Below are positions 18,815-31,813 of a stretch of 64,000 nt of DNA, in pieces. The notes beneath the pieces were generated by a model. The model was not told the DNA's origin. It worked only from the letters and a program-made list of their open reading frames with translations, and did not search any database. The position numbers and the translations under genes were made by a program. How positions within the stretch are numbered: position 1 is the stretch's first letter; the number at the start of each line of letters is the position of its first letter. Source of the stretch: Syngnathus acus (Eukaryota; Chordata; Actinopteri; Syngnathiformes; Syngnathidae); the NCBI RefSeq assembly GCF_901709675.1, contig NC_051096.1, forward strand, positions 770,001 through 834,000. Reading direction: 5' to 3'.

Positions 18815-19800
18815 ACCTGCGTGAAGCTGGCCCCCCACCCCACGCAAAATTTAAGCAAAATAGTCTGTTTCGTTTGTGCTTCGTTTGTGCTGGTTTGTGC
18901 AGCAAAAAAATTCGTTTGTGCTGCTATGGTTTTTTAGTTATGAACGATTCTTTTATAGGTCATCCAGAGTTCACCCAGCCCCCCATCTGCTCAAAATGGA
19001 CCCAAAACGGTACCGTTCGTTTGTGCTTCGTTAGTGCTGGTTTGTGCAGCAAAAATTTTCGTTTGTGCTGCTTCCGTTTCGGAGATATTACACATTTATT
19101 TTATAGCGATGACGTCACCTAGCCCCCCACTTCCCTCCAAATGGACCCAAAATGGTACCGTTCGTTTGTGCTTCGTTTGTGCAGGTTTGTGCAGCAAAAA
19201 TTTTCGTTTGTGCTGCTTCCGTTTCGGAGATATTACACATTTATTTTATAGCGATGACGTCACCCAGCCCCCCACCTCGCTCCAAATGGACCCAAAATGG
19301 TACCGTTCGTTTGTGCTTCGTTTGTGCAGGTTTGTGCAGCAAAAATTTTCGTTTGTGCTGCTATGGTTTTTTAGTTATGAACGATTCTTTTATAGGTCAT
19401 CCAGAGTTCACCCAGCCCCCCATCTGCTCAAAATGGACCCAAAACGGTACCGTTCGTTTGTGCTTCGTTAGTGCTGGTTTGTGCAGCAAAAATTTTCGTT
19501 TGTGCTGCTTCCGTTTCGGAGATATTACACATTTATTTTATAGCGATGACGTCACCTAGCCCCCCACTTCGCTCCAAATGGACCCAAAATGGTACCGTTC
19601 GTTTGTGCTTCGTTTGTGCAGGTTTGTGCAGCAAAAATTTTCGTTTGTGCTGCTTCCGTTTCGGAGATATTACACATTTATTTTATAGCGATGACGTCAG
19701 GTAGCCCCGCCCCCCTGTTTACTTCCAAATTGACCCAAAATAGTGCCGTTCGTTTGTGTTTCGTTTGTGCTGGTTTGTGCTGCAAAAATGGTACCGATTG
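18815..19800 (+). repeat. Left terminal inverted repeat with ABBABB modules
   Basis: Modules of about 145 bp all share GTACCGTTCGTTTGTGCTTC and TTTGTGCAGCAAAAATTTTC. Module starts are near 18866, 19011, 19156, 19301, 19448, 19593 and a decayed one at 19744. Type A carries TTTTTTAGTTATGAACGATT; type B carries TTTCGGAGATATTACACATT and a TGACGTCA. The order is A B B A B B. The modules lack stops in some frames and so mimic coding sequence. Confidence 0.92.
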
Positions 19801-20237
19801 TGCCGCAAAAAAATTTGTTGACGTTCAGTGAATCATTCAATTTGTCATTTATTTAATACTAATTTATTTTCTAGAGATGTCAAATCCTTGCTCCATGGAT
19901 CGTTAATTAACCATTTGTTTGTGCCATTGCAATTTTTCATTATTAAAATCATGCATCTTCATTAACCCCCTGTCATGTATTTTATTCTTTTTCACTTGAC
20001 ATCATGATAACTCCTTAATTCTTACACATGTATTATCCAACTAATTACCATGCCAAGTGACCTCTGCAGGCCGGTAAGACATATCGCAACAGGGTGGCGA
20101 AAAACAAAGACGTGCAACTTTTTCAAGCGACAAATACACAACTATCTCCGAAGATTTAATAACAGTGAGTGACAGAAAGTGTCTTTTTCTGGGAAGTGAC
20201 CATCGACCAATGTAAGTAAAAACTTTGTGAGGGCAGG

Positions 20238-22838
20238 ATGGAACCACATGTATGGCGAGCATCACAGGCAAATAAATCGATGGACTTCGGAGACCCTGAG
20301 CCACGCCACCTGCCAAATTTGGCCACCCTGCGCAAGGCAAAGCAAGAGAAAAATGATTTGGCATTAGGTGACAAAAATCCAATTTTATCATTGCAGATGT
20401 TGAAATACAGTGCACCTCACAGTGACAGCATCAAAGACATTGGACTTGACAAGTTTTTCTGTCACTATTGGAGTCAAACACAAATGCATGTGTACAAGAG
20501 CTTAAAGAAATCCCACCCAATATTATGTGTTGATGCAACTGGCTCAATAGTTAAAAAACTGATGAGGCCGAATGGCATGTCTGGCCATATCTTCCTGTAT
20601 CAGGGTGTTATGACAGGGCATACCAGCTCCAGTGTCCCAGTCGTGCAGATGCTGTCAGAGAAGCATGATGTTAATGCTATCACACAGTGGCTGAAGGAAT
20701 GGATCCATGCAGGTGCATCTGTTCCTAAAGAAGCAGTGAGTGACTTTTCTCTGGCGATTCTTGGAGCTCTAGTCAAAGCTTTTACCCCTCATCCTGATCT
20801 GAAGAGCTACATCAATGAGTGCTTTAACATTTCACGTGGGAATCAACCTGGACATCTACCCCCATGTTTTGTCAGGGTAGATGTAGCACACTGCATTAAG
20901 ATGATCTGCCGATGGGACTGCCTGAAAAACAAAAGACCTCGTGTTAAGGATTTCTTTGTTAGGTCAATAGCACAGCTTCTTAAGTCACAATGTTTGCAAC
21001 ATGCAAAAGAACTTCTTTGTGCTATCACCATTGTGGCACTGAGTGAGACAGAGGGTAATGACAATTCTGGAGCCCCTATCCCATCAGAAAAGTGCAAGAA
21101 ATACTTGAGAGCGCAAATCGCAGAGGAATTTGTCCCCATTTCAGATGAGGAAGTTGAGGGACAAGAACCAGGTGATTCATTAAATCAGCACATCCAGACT
21201 AATGTCCGAGAGTGGGTGACAGAAATATGTGAGGAGAGCAGGTCACTTGCCATGGCTGATGGGGATAGAGACAACATCCACTTCCTCCCTGAGATTATTC
21301 CCCAAATAACAAGACTTGGAAGTTACTTGCCACTCTGGACAGCAATAATGGTCCCTCTCTTCAAAAGCGCCAGCATCACTGCAAGTTCCGCAGCTGTTGA
21401 AGCAGAGTTCAAAAACATAAAAAAAGGCCTTTTCAAGCATGAAAGCCTACCCATTCGTGTGGACCGGTTTGTTGCTCGTCATCTTTCCTTCATTGAGGGA
21501 AACATGCGGATTTGCTCTGCAAAACAAAAAAGTGATGTGTGTGATGCCACGACCGTCAGAGAGCCTGACAATGTCTGCAGTACTTCTCAAACTGAAGTAG
21601 TAAACAAAAGGGGAGAAAAATCTCATCCTGGAGCGGAGCCAGATGCATCTACTGACAGTGCAGTTGAAAACTGGAGAGGTTTAGCGGTCCCACCGAAAAA
21701 AAGAAAGATAACTTCATATCTCTCTCCTTGTCCTGAATGGCTGCATATTGGCACACAAGTGGGCTGGAAAAAAGTCAAGGTACCATTGTTGAAAAACGGG
21801 AACCATCAACAGCCTGTTAAACTTCGCACATCAAAAGTGTTTGTGCTCAATACTTGTGCATTTGATTCTGTCTTGCAATGCTTATGCTGTTCTTTCTGTG
21901 AAAGTTTTTCATTTGAAAAGACTGTTCTGAACTATGAACATGGGAACCAATTCCTCCACCTGGTGAAAACCATCACAACACAGAGTGTGAACCCACAGGT
22001 ATACTCACAGAGGGCAGAACTGCTGGGGGAAATATTCAAACCTGTCCTCCTGACCTCTGGTGCTCTCCAAATTGATGCACAATGCCACATCTCCACTGTA
22101 ATTGAGAGCGCAATGAGGAATATCCCAAGTGTTTATTTGATAAAACAATGCTCCTCACAGTACTGCAGTTTAAGCCAACAAGTAACAAGGCAAGTTTCAC
22201 TTGTTTGTCCAAACGTTGCTGTCCTGCAGACCTGTGGCATGGCTTCTCTTCAGACTGCTGCTGAAGAGGGACTCAGCCTTCCTGACTCTCTCTGCCTCAG
22301 GCCAATTGAAAATCCTTCCCATTGTCCGTCTTCATTCAAAACACAGGACAACAATACAGGCAAGGCTCTGTGTTCAGGTAATGTTACTCACAGCTACAAT
22401 CTGGGAGAGTTTGTGTGGATTGACACTGACCTTGGCAGCAGTTGCAAGGAAGTTGCCTTGCTTGAATTTCCCTCCAGTCTGGAGCTAAAAGAGAAGACCT
22501 TTACTTTGAGAGCAGTCATTGGCTTTGAACCAGGACTGACCCAGGATTCTCTCGGGCATTATGTGGCATACTGCAGGAGGACTGCATATGCCTGGGAGAT
22601 CTATAATGACCTGGGAAGTGGAGTGAAAGCAGCATCAGTAAATACTAAGATCTTCCCACATGCTGTTCTACACAGTGCAGTGATGCATTGTTTGAATTGT
22701 TGGAAAAAAATGTTGATAATGTTCCCTTTGACAAAGAAAGTTATTTTTTCACGTTTTCAAGTTTCTTTTTCTGGCTGTCATCAACTTCACATACATGTAT
22801 TAATTGTTGCATTAATTAATGTTTTGGAGCAGACATAG
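20238..22838 (+). CDS. MULE/NOF-like transposase fused to a USP-like peptidase domain, 866 aa
   Basis: One uninterrupted frame inside the inverted-repeat element. Residues about 60-440 look like a Mutator-type DDE transposase: VDATG (Asp99), then VSDFSLAILGALVKAFT (Asp169) and CFVRVDVAHCIK (Asp215, His218), followed by SSAAVEAEFKNIKKGLF. The third catalytic acid is not assigned. Residues about 530-800 resemble ubiquitin-specific proteases: the Cys box LNTCAFDSVLQCL (Cys540) and His box GHYVAYCRR (His774), then WEIYNDL (Asn790/Asp791). A Lys-rich PPKKRKI between the halves may be a nuclear signal. ATG at 20238 is the first in frame after a stop. An open stretch in another frame ending at 20212 raises the chance of an extra 5' exon. 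Function is inferred from motifs only. Confidence 0.85.
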   Translation: MEPHVWRASQANKSMDFGDPEPRHLPNLATLRKAKQEKNDLALGDKNPILSLQMLKYSAPHSDSIKDIGLDKFFCHYWSQTQMHVYKSLKKSHPILCVDATGSIVKKLMRPNGMSGHIFLYQGVMTGHTSSSVPVVQMLSEKHDVNAITQWLKEWIHAGASVPKEAVSDFSLAILGALVKAFTPHPDLKSYINECFNISRGNQPGHLPPCFVRVDVAHCIKMICRWDCLKNKRPRVKDFFVRSIAQLLKSQCLQHAKELLCAITIVALSETEGNDNSGAPIPSEKCKKYLRAQIAEEFVPISDEEVEGQEPGDSLNQHIQTNVREWVTEICEESRSLAMADGDRDNIHFLPEIIPQITRLGSYLPLWTAIMVPLFKSASITASSAAVEAEFKNIKKGLFKHESLPIRVDRFVARHLSFIEGNMRICSAKQKSDVCDATTVREPDNVCSTSQTEVVNKRGEKSHPGAEPDASTDSAVENWRGLAVPPKKRKITSYLSPCPEWLHIGTQVGWKKVKVPLLKNGNHQQPVKLRTSKVFVLNTCAFDSVLQCLCCSFCESFSFEKTVLNYEHGNQFLHLVKTITTQSVNPQVYSQRAELLGEIFKPVLLTSGALQIDAQCHISTVIESAMRNIPSVYLIKQCSSQYCSLSQQVTRQVSLVCPNVAVLQTCGMASLQTAAEEGLSLPDSLCLRPIENPSHCPSSFKTQDNNTGKALCSGNVTHSYNLGEFVWIDTDLGSSCKEVALLEFPSSLELKEKTFTLRAVIGFEPGLTQDSLGHYVAYCRRTAYAWEIYNDLGSGVKAASVNTKIFPHAVLHSAVMHCLNCWKKMLIMFPLTKKVIFSRFQVSFSGCHQLHIHVLIVALINVLEQT

Positions 22839-23179
22839 ACTCATCAGGTATTTAGATTGCGGTGAACCTTTTGCATGTCAGATGTAATTGAAAAAAATGA
22901 TCACATAGGCTTATTGAAAACAAGGAAATTAATCAATGAGCACGATACAAACATAATTACAGAAATATCCTCGTACTAAAAGCCATTCCCCGCAGTGAAA
23001 GTTTTCTGTAAGATAAAAAGAAAAGAAAAAAAAGGCTAAGAACATGTTTACCTTGTATTCGTCCTGCATCAGGAGCATTCCAGTCCAGGAGCTTGAAATT
23101 CGCGACAAAATACAGTGACGTGGGCTGGGTGACGTCTTTGCTATGAATTAAATGTGTAATATCTGCAAAACCGTAGCAT

Positions 23180-24166
23180 CACAAACGAAACTTTTTGCAG
23201 CACAAACCAGCACAAACGAAACACAAACGACCGGCACTATTTTGGGTCAATTTGGAAGTAAACAGGGGGGCGGGGCTACCTGACGTCATCGCTATAAAAT
23301 AAATGTGTAATATCTACGAAACGGAAGCAGCACAAACGAATTTTTTTTGCTGCACAAACCTGCACAAACGAAGCACAAACGAACGGTACCATTTTGGGTC
23401 CATTTGGAGCGAAGTGGGGGGCTAGGTGACGTCATCGCTATAAAATAAATGTGTAATATCTCCGAAACGGAAGCAGCACAAACGAAAATTTTTGCTGCAC
23501 AAACCAGCACTAACGAAGCACAAACGAACGGTACCGTTTTGGGTCCATTTCGAGCAGATGGGGGGCTGGGTGAACTCTGGATGACCTATAAAAGAATCGT
23601 TCATAACTAAAAAACCATAGCAGCACAAACGAAAATTTTTGCTGCACAAACCTGCACAAACGAAGCACAAACGAACGGTACCATTTTGGGTCCATTTGGA
23701 GCGAGGTGGGGGGCTGGGTGACGTCATCGCTATAAAATAAATGTGTAATATCTCCGAAACGGAAGCAGCACAAACGAAAATTTTTGCTGCACAAACCTGC
23801 ACAAACGAAGCACAAACGAACGGTACCATTTTGGGTCCATTTGGAGCGAAGTGGGGGGCTAGGTGACGTCATCGCTATAAAATAAATGTGTAATATCTCC
23901 GAAACGGAAGCAGCACAAACGAAAATTTTTGCTGCACAAACCAGCACTAACGAAGCACAAACGAACGGTACCATTTTGGGTTCATTTTGAGCAGATGGGG
24001 GGCTGGGTGAACTCTGGATGACCTATAAAAGAATCGTTCATAACTAAAAAACCATAGCAGCACAAACGAAAATTTTTGCTGCACAAACCAGCACAAACGA
24101 AGCACAAACGAAACAGACTATTTTACTTAAATTTTGCGTGGGGTGGGGGGCCAGCTTCACGCAGGT
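23180..24166 (-). repeat. Right terminal inverted repeat with ABBABB modules
   Basis: The inverted counterpart of the left arm with the same module order counted from the outer end. The arms differ only at scattered bases by eye. Perfect TGACGTCA octamers occur at 23281, 23427, 23719 and 23864, mirroring 19110, 19255, 19547 and 19692 in the left arm. Confidence 0.92.
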
Positions 24167-24175
24167 GAACGGCGG

Positions 24176-27103
24176 CAGAGGGAGGCGGGAGAAGAAGAAG
24201 GAGAAAAATGCCACCCCGGGGCGACAGCGGGGGGTCGTCGCTCCTTCTGACCTCGGTAATGGCGGCGGGTCAGGAGTCAGCTGCCGTGACAGCAACGTTT
24301 GCGTGACGAGCCCCTGGGAACCAAAACAATGCCCGTCAAATTCTGTGTTGCGTGTGTTCGATATGAATGCGATTACGTCACGTCGTGTTATTTATTTATT
24401 TTTTTATACCAGCCACAAAAGAAAAGCTCCGCATATGCTGTCTGGTGGCATTCTCAATTCTTCCAGATTTGAGGAGGCCGCAGACCTCGTGAGGACCTGG
24501 TGTGATTTCTTTTCTTCTTCTCCTTCTAAACCTTCGAAGCGTCTTCCATCAGTCTTGATTGTCTGTCTCCCCCGCCTCATCCCCCTTTTTTGTTTCTCTC
24601 CAGAGGCTTTGCGTAGACATTTCCCAACAATGGCGATGATTAGCGTAGGCTTGTGATGTCTGATCCCACCACGCCGTGTCCCCTCGTCCCCCGTCCCCCC
24701 GTCCGTGGGGGAAAAGGCGGGTAAATCCTGTCTGATTCTGATTGGTGTGCGACGTGTCAAACCGCTTTTGGCTTCTCTTGAGATGACATGTGCTCCCCAC
24801 ATGGACAAACATGCCACGCACACACTCATACACTTTCCCACAATCAAGCAGGGGCATACAACACGACACTCGAGATAAAGGGAGTCATGTCAGGCGTTGT
24901 GTCCCCACACAGTAAAAGACAAGAAAACGCACGCACGCATGCAAACACACACGCACACACACGCACACACACACACACACACACGCGCACGCACGCACAC
25001 ACACACACACACACGCACGCTCACACACACACGCACACACACACTCAACAGCGACACGTCGGGAGTGCATTGGTGACAAGAAGACACGTCCGGAGTGCAT
25101 TGGTGACAAGAAGACACCAAACACACACCCAAAGACAGACGCTTGACTGCTTGAGCCTTTGTGCCAACAAGCGTGGAAAGACCAGAACACACACACATAC
25201 TCGTGAGAATATCGGGGGAGGTGGCATGCTGTGTGTGCGTACGGAACAACGGCTGGCAGCTATCGGCACAGCTGTCCGCTACACACGGACACACACACGC
25301 ACACACATGCACACACGCTTGTAGTAGGACAGTGTGCGTCTGTGAGAGAGCCCCCCCACGACTGTTTCCCATGGAAGGAAAACAAAGAGCAACATACACA
25401 CATACGCACGTGCATGCACACACATCAGCTGACCTCGCACAGATGAAGCTAACTTGTGTCATGTTTGTGTCTGGCAACGCTGCCAACAAACACAACTCAA
25501 ACAACAATTTCAAAGTGAAACGGTTTTGTTGTGCCAAGATACAAATCAGTTGAATTTAAATCGAATCTTTTACGATTCGCTCCAACCCCGACATGTTTTT
25601 CAAAAGCAAAAACACGGAGCGGGTCTCGGTCTGGTTTTCCTGGAAGTGTTTGCCGCTATGACGTTATTAGGCCGCATGTGCTAGCCTCGCCGGCTTTCAT
25701 GTTTGCGATCCCACATTTGAAGCTGCGGCAAATGACAGAAAGTCACGTGACAGCCGTACGAGAAATGCTTTGACGTGACTCGGCCGACGACTGCACATAC
25801 TTGCTTTGTTCGCGCCGTGCACGCTTGCGGTTATCGATGCGTGCTTGCGATGAGGCACGCCGCTTGCGCAACACACACGCCCCTGTGTGTGCGTGTGTGT
25901 GAGGAGTGTGACGGCCCAGAACAAGGAGATCATCAGCCAGTCCAAATGGAAGGGCGGCAACAAACATCAGTACAATTTCCGTACTCAAGTGGAAATGGTC
26001 AACGACGTTACGTGTCTGTTACGTGTCAATTTCAGTCAAGGTCAGCAAGAACCGAAATGGGTGGTCGTGCGTTTTTGTTGATTGACAGGCCAAGGTCAGG
26101 CTCTGGCTCACCCGCCACTTCCTGCAACATGACTCGTCATTGTGAGGACCCTCGCGTGGGGACGCCCTGTCGCCCACCACCCCCTCGCCCAAGTTGCACA
26201 GATGTTCCTTCTCGGCACCTCGCCGGGTTGCGGTTGGGGTGACCTGGGGCTTTTTCTCGGGGTTTGGAAAGAATCTTTTTTTTTGGCGGCGCGGCGGGGC
26301 CCCCGAAGCCGGGATGAGGGCTTCCTTTGTGGGATACAAAGCATTGTTTGTGCTGGGAAAGGCCGCCACCGATGTTGAAAGGATGGCAAATTCCAATAAT
26401 GATTCAAGTTCAGTAGTCACGACATGATTGGAAATGTCACAGTAACCTGAACTGAACGTGCATTTTCACCTCACATTGTAAAATCTTGCGCAGCCCGATG
26501 AGGCGTTCGTTGAGTGACCACGATGCAAACTTGCTGATAAGTTGTCAATAAACAAAACATCGCCATCTATTTTCAAGGCTTTGTGAATTGTCCCCCTCGG
26601 GGGAAGTGGGTCTCTTTGATTATCTGTTTTTTTTTTATGTCGATCTGGACATTGTGGGCATCTTTGCATTTTTGTGCGTGTGTTCCCGCCAAGCGGCACA
26701 GTGGAAATCCCCGCCGCCGGCCGGCCACCGCCTCTCAGAAGGCCGCGATGGCCGCCGCGCAATCTCACAGCTATTTCTGTGCGAGTCTTATTTGGGACGT
26801 TGAGAAAAGAAAACGAGGCGGCCCCAGGAGAGACGCGGGTGCCCTGGGAGAGGTCCGCCCAGGGCAAATTAGACGGGCGTTTGCTTTCAATTCTGCCTGC
26901 TCACGTTTTCCTACCATTTCCTACAAAATCACAACAAAGTGTCATTATTCATGAATTTGGCAGTGTCTGCAGGCCGGCTCGCAACCTGACTCTTCGACAC
27001 GTGACAGTCGAGCGCCTTGGGCCTGAACGCCATGCGCGGGCGCCGCCGCCTGTCTCGGAAAGGCCCGCGCCATAAAAGTGTCGCAAAGAAACAAACACGG
27101 CTA
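24176..27103. other. Intergenic region with CA microsatellites
   Basis: Contains a CA/CG-rich array at about 24928-25050. Two copies of GGAGTGCATTGGTGACAAGA (about 25061 and 25091) follow, with more scattered CA repeats to 25425. The remainder is unrecognised. A short plus-strand peptide at about 25910-25990 looks coding-like, but no family was recognised. Confidence 0.5.
24928..25050 (+). repeat. (CA)n/(CG) mixed microsatellite
   Basis: Dinucleotide array of CACACA with CG interruptions. Frames rich in His/Thr or Cys/Val across it are repeat artefacts. Confidence 0.9.
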
Positions 27104-27545
27104 GTATGAACTAGAGATGCACCGATCCGACTTTTTCAGTTTCGATACCGATACCGATGCCGTGAGTTTGCGTATCGGTCGATACCCGATACCGATCCGA
27201 TATTATGGTTGACTTAACAAGCTACATACCTCTACATGTGGAACAGAAAAGACTAAAGGCAATGGCATCAGGCATGACTACACAGTTCATTCCTAAGACA
27301 AAATGTAACAAGATAAAGCAGATTAATGCAATGAACTATTTGCAACAAAAATTGTGCAACAGCAGCAATAAAGTGTATTAGCATTTAAATTCAAGTAAAT
27401 TAGGATACAAACTTCTTAAAAAAAAAATACAAATGTTGCAGCTGAAACTGCACTGGGCAAATATAGAAAGGGTGATCAAGCACACAGTAACCAAATATTA
27501 AAATAAATAGTAAACATGTAAACATTAGGTGCCGTTCCACATCAC

Positions 27546-27749
27546 TCATGACCTGTTGAAATGCTCATTTAAGCAGCAATGAGAAGTGCTCCCTGAAAAC
27601 AAGCTCCGCTTAGTACTAGTACTATAACTGGCAGTACTACCACCACCCCTGGCAACATTAGCTTTGCAGACATTACAAACTGCCGTCGAGCTAGTTGGCG
27701 TGTTCAGTTTAAAGTACCTCCACACAGCTGACTCTTTCGTTCGCTCCAT
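27546..27749 (-). pseudogene. hAT transposase BED-finger fragment
   Basis: The minus-strand frame begins MERTKESAVWRYFKL and has AVCNVCKANVARGGGST. This matches the start of BED zinc fingers (W..F..., CxxC) of hAT/ZBED proteins, which bind the transposon ends. The second half with the His pair is degraded and the catalytic domain is absent. Confidence 0.7.
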
Positions 27750-27781
27750 GTTTGCGTTTGTTTAGAAAACTCTCGTGGCAT

Positions 27782-27863
27782 GCGGCACACGTGCTGCTGA
27801 CGTATGACGTAGCCCGCGTCCCGCGGCACACGTGCTGCTGACGTATGACGTAGCCCGCGTCCC
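27782..27863 (+). repeat. Two tandem 41-bp units inside the hAT element
   Basis: Two exact copies with a 41-bp period, each containing CACGTG-like and TGACGTATGACGTA segments. They lie upstream of the BED-finger frame and so may have belonged to the transposase promoter. Confidence 0.85.
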
Positions 27864-27988
27864 AATAGATTAAGGAAAGGATCGGCTCACAGATCGGCTG
27901 CATTTTCCGATACCCGATCCATCAATTTTGTTGATATCGGGGCCGATATCCGATCCAGATATCGGATCGGTGCATCTCTAGTATGAAC

Positions 27989-30413
<2,425 letters not shown>

Positions 30414-30529
30414 AGTTAGGGCAGTGCTTCTCAATTATTTTCTGTGATGCCCCTCCTAGGGAGAAGAAAACATTTCGCGCCCCCCATGCTTGTAACCTTA
30501 TTAACATTAAAGGAAACAAAAAAGAACAC

Positions 30530-31690
30530 AAACTCCGGCCGAATCGGCCGCCACAGGTTAATTAAAGGCCATGGCATAAAAATGTGTCTTTAATAGGGGT
30601 GTAACGATTCATCGATATACATCGATTAATCGATATAATGCTCTACGATTTGTTGGCATCGATGCTAAACGTAAACATCGATCTATATCGCCCGTTTTTG
30701 ACCTCGGACATTAGACGCGACTTTATTTTGAAATCCAGTTCATTGTTGCTTGCTTCCTCTTTCCGGGAGCAGTGCGCGGCGTGTTGTGTTGTGAGCAGAG
30801 CAGGCACGTGAAAGGGGAGGCGACAACTACGCGGCTCCTGGGCTGGTGCTATGGCTAGTGTCCAAGAAGACGAGGAAATTCGCTCCCCTTTGGGCTTCAA
30901 GTCATTCGTTTGGAAGCACTTTTTTTTTGCATTTGGATTAGAACATATGGTCAAGGTGTAATGTTTACTACATTCATTATAAAGAACTTATTTTTGTTTT
31001 GTAATTAAATAGTTCAGTAATGCACTTTAAAGTTAATGGTATTACAAAAAAAGAAAGAATATTCATTTTTCTTTACTTACTTATATGAGAATAAATATAG
31101 GAATTTGATAAAGTTCAGCGTTAAAATAAGCACTTTGTATACTACAATACTCTTGTAATTTCCTAAATAAAGAGTTTGCAGTACCTTGTTGATTTTGCGT
31201 ATGAATTGTTATAAATCAGGATATTGTTCTATATCGATCGTAGAGCACTATATCGTGATGTATCGTGAATGAATCACAGCAGGCTTTAAGATATCGGCAA
31301 ATATCGTATCGTGGTTCTTTGTATCGATATCATATCGTATCGTGACAAAACCCGCGATTTACACCCCTAGTCTTTAATCGTGTCTTAAATGTTTCGACTG
31401 AGGTAGCAGTTCTGATATCTATCTGTAGGGCATTCCAAAGCTCTGGAGCCCGAATAGAAAATGCTCTAGAGTCTGCGGACTTCTTTTTGGCCCTCGGGGT
31501 CACTAAAAGACTAGCGTTTTGCGAGCGGAGGTTACGGGACGGAACGTAAGGCACAACTAGGTCGACGAGATACGAAGGCGCTAAGCCATGCAGTGTTTTA
31601 TAGGTTAATAAAAGAACCTTGAAGTCGCATCTTAATTGGACCGGGAGCCAATGTAAGTTGGCTAATATTGGGGTAATGTGATCAAAATGT
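30530..31690 (-). mobile_element. L2 3' fragment (minus strand), split by a hAT MITE
   Basis: On the minus strand it encodes the L2 C-terminus: [16 protein letters not shown]-like sequence, [15 protein letters not shown], and [20 protein letters not shown]. It is the same family as the copy in stmn2 intron 1. The element at 30594-31369 is inserted near its 3' end. Confidence 0.75.
30594..31369. mobile_element. hAT-type MITE, copy 1 (776 bp)
   Basis: The ends are TAGGGGTGTAACGATTCATC and CGCGATTTACACCCCTA. The target duplication is GTCTTTAA (30586-30593 and 31370-31377), in an L2 fragment. A transposase start (ATGGCTAGTGTCCAAGAAGA) survives at about 30850. The closest relative is 34593-35356. 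Confidence 0.9.
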
Positions 31691-31813
31691 CTACTTCGTA
31701 CTAACGCTAGAAACTACTGCACCGCCCACTCACAGTGATCGCAAACGACAAAAAGACTATGGATTATTATTCTGTGATTATGAAGTAATTTGTTGTGTAT
31801 GAAGTTGAAATAG

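Larger units (their letters stand above)
18815..24166 (+). mobile_element. Apparently complete Mutator/NOF-like DNA transposon (5352 bp)
   Basis: The element begins ACCTGCGTGAAGCTGGCCCC and ends in its exact inverted complement. It is flanked by a perfect 9-bp duplication, GAACGGCGG (18806-18814 and 24167-24175), the length typical of Mutator-like elements. Inverted arms of about 1 kb, made of ~145-bp modules, flank a central 3.4 kb with one long open frame. Long arms built of internal repeats recall Drosophila Foldback/NOF. The intact frame and perfect target duplication point to recent insertion. Confidence 0.93.
27112..27980. mobile_element. hAT deletion derivative, 869 bp
   Basis: Terminal inverted repeats are TAGAGATGCACCGATCCGA and its complement. 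The 8-bp target duplication is GTATGAAC (27104-27111 and 27981-27988). CGATACCGATAC-type subterminal repeats follow the left end. A transposase N-terminus survives on the minus strand. Confidence 0.9.

Noticed and set aside
19034-19704. Overlapping 77-145-codon frames with Cys/Phe-rich repeats (CAGLCSKNFRLCC...)
   Set aside because: They arise from the ~145-bp modules of the transposon arms, appear in several phases and are mirrored in the right arm. There is no initiation context or family match.
25905-25995. Coding-like plus-strand segment (TAQNKEIISQSKWKGGNKHQ)
   Set aside because: It lacks a convincing acceptor and donor pair and has no family resemblance. It is left as unsupported.
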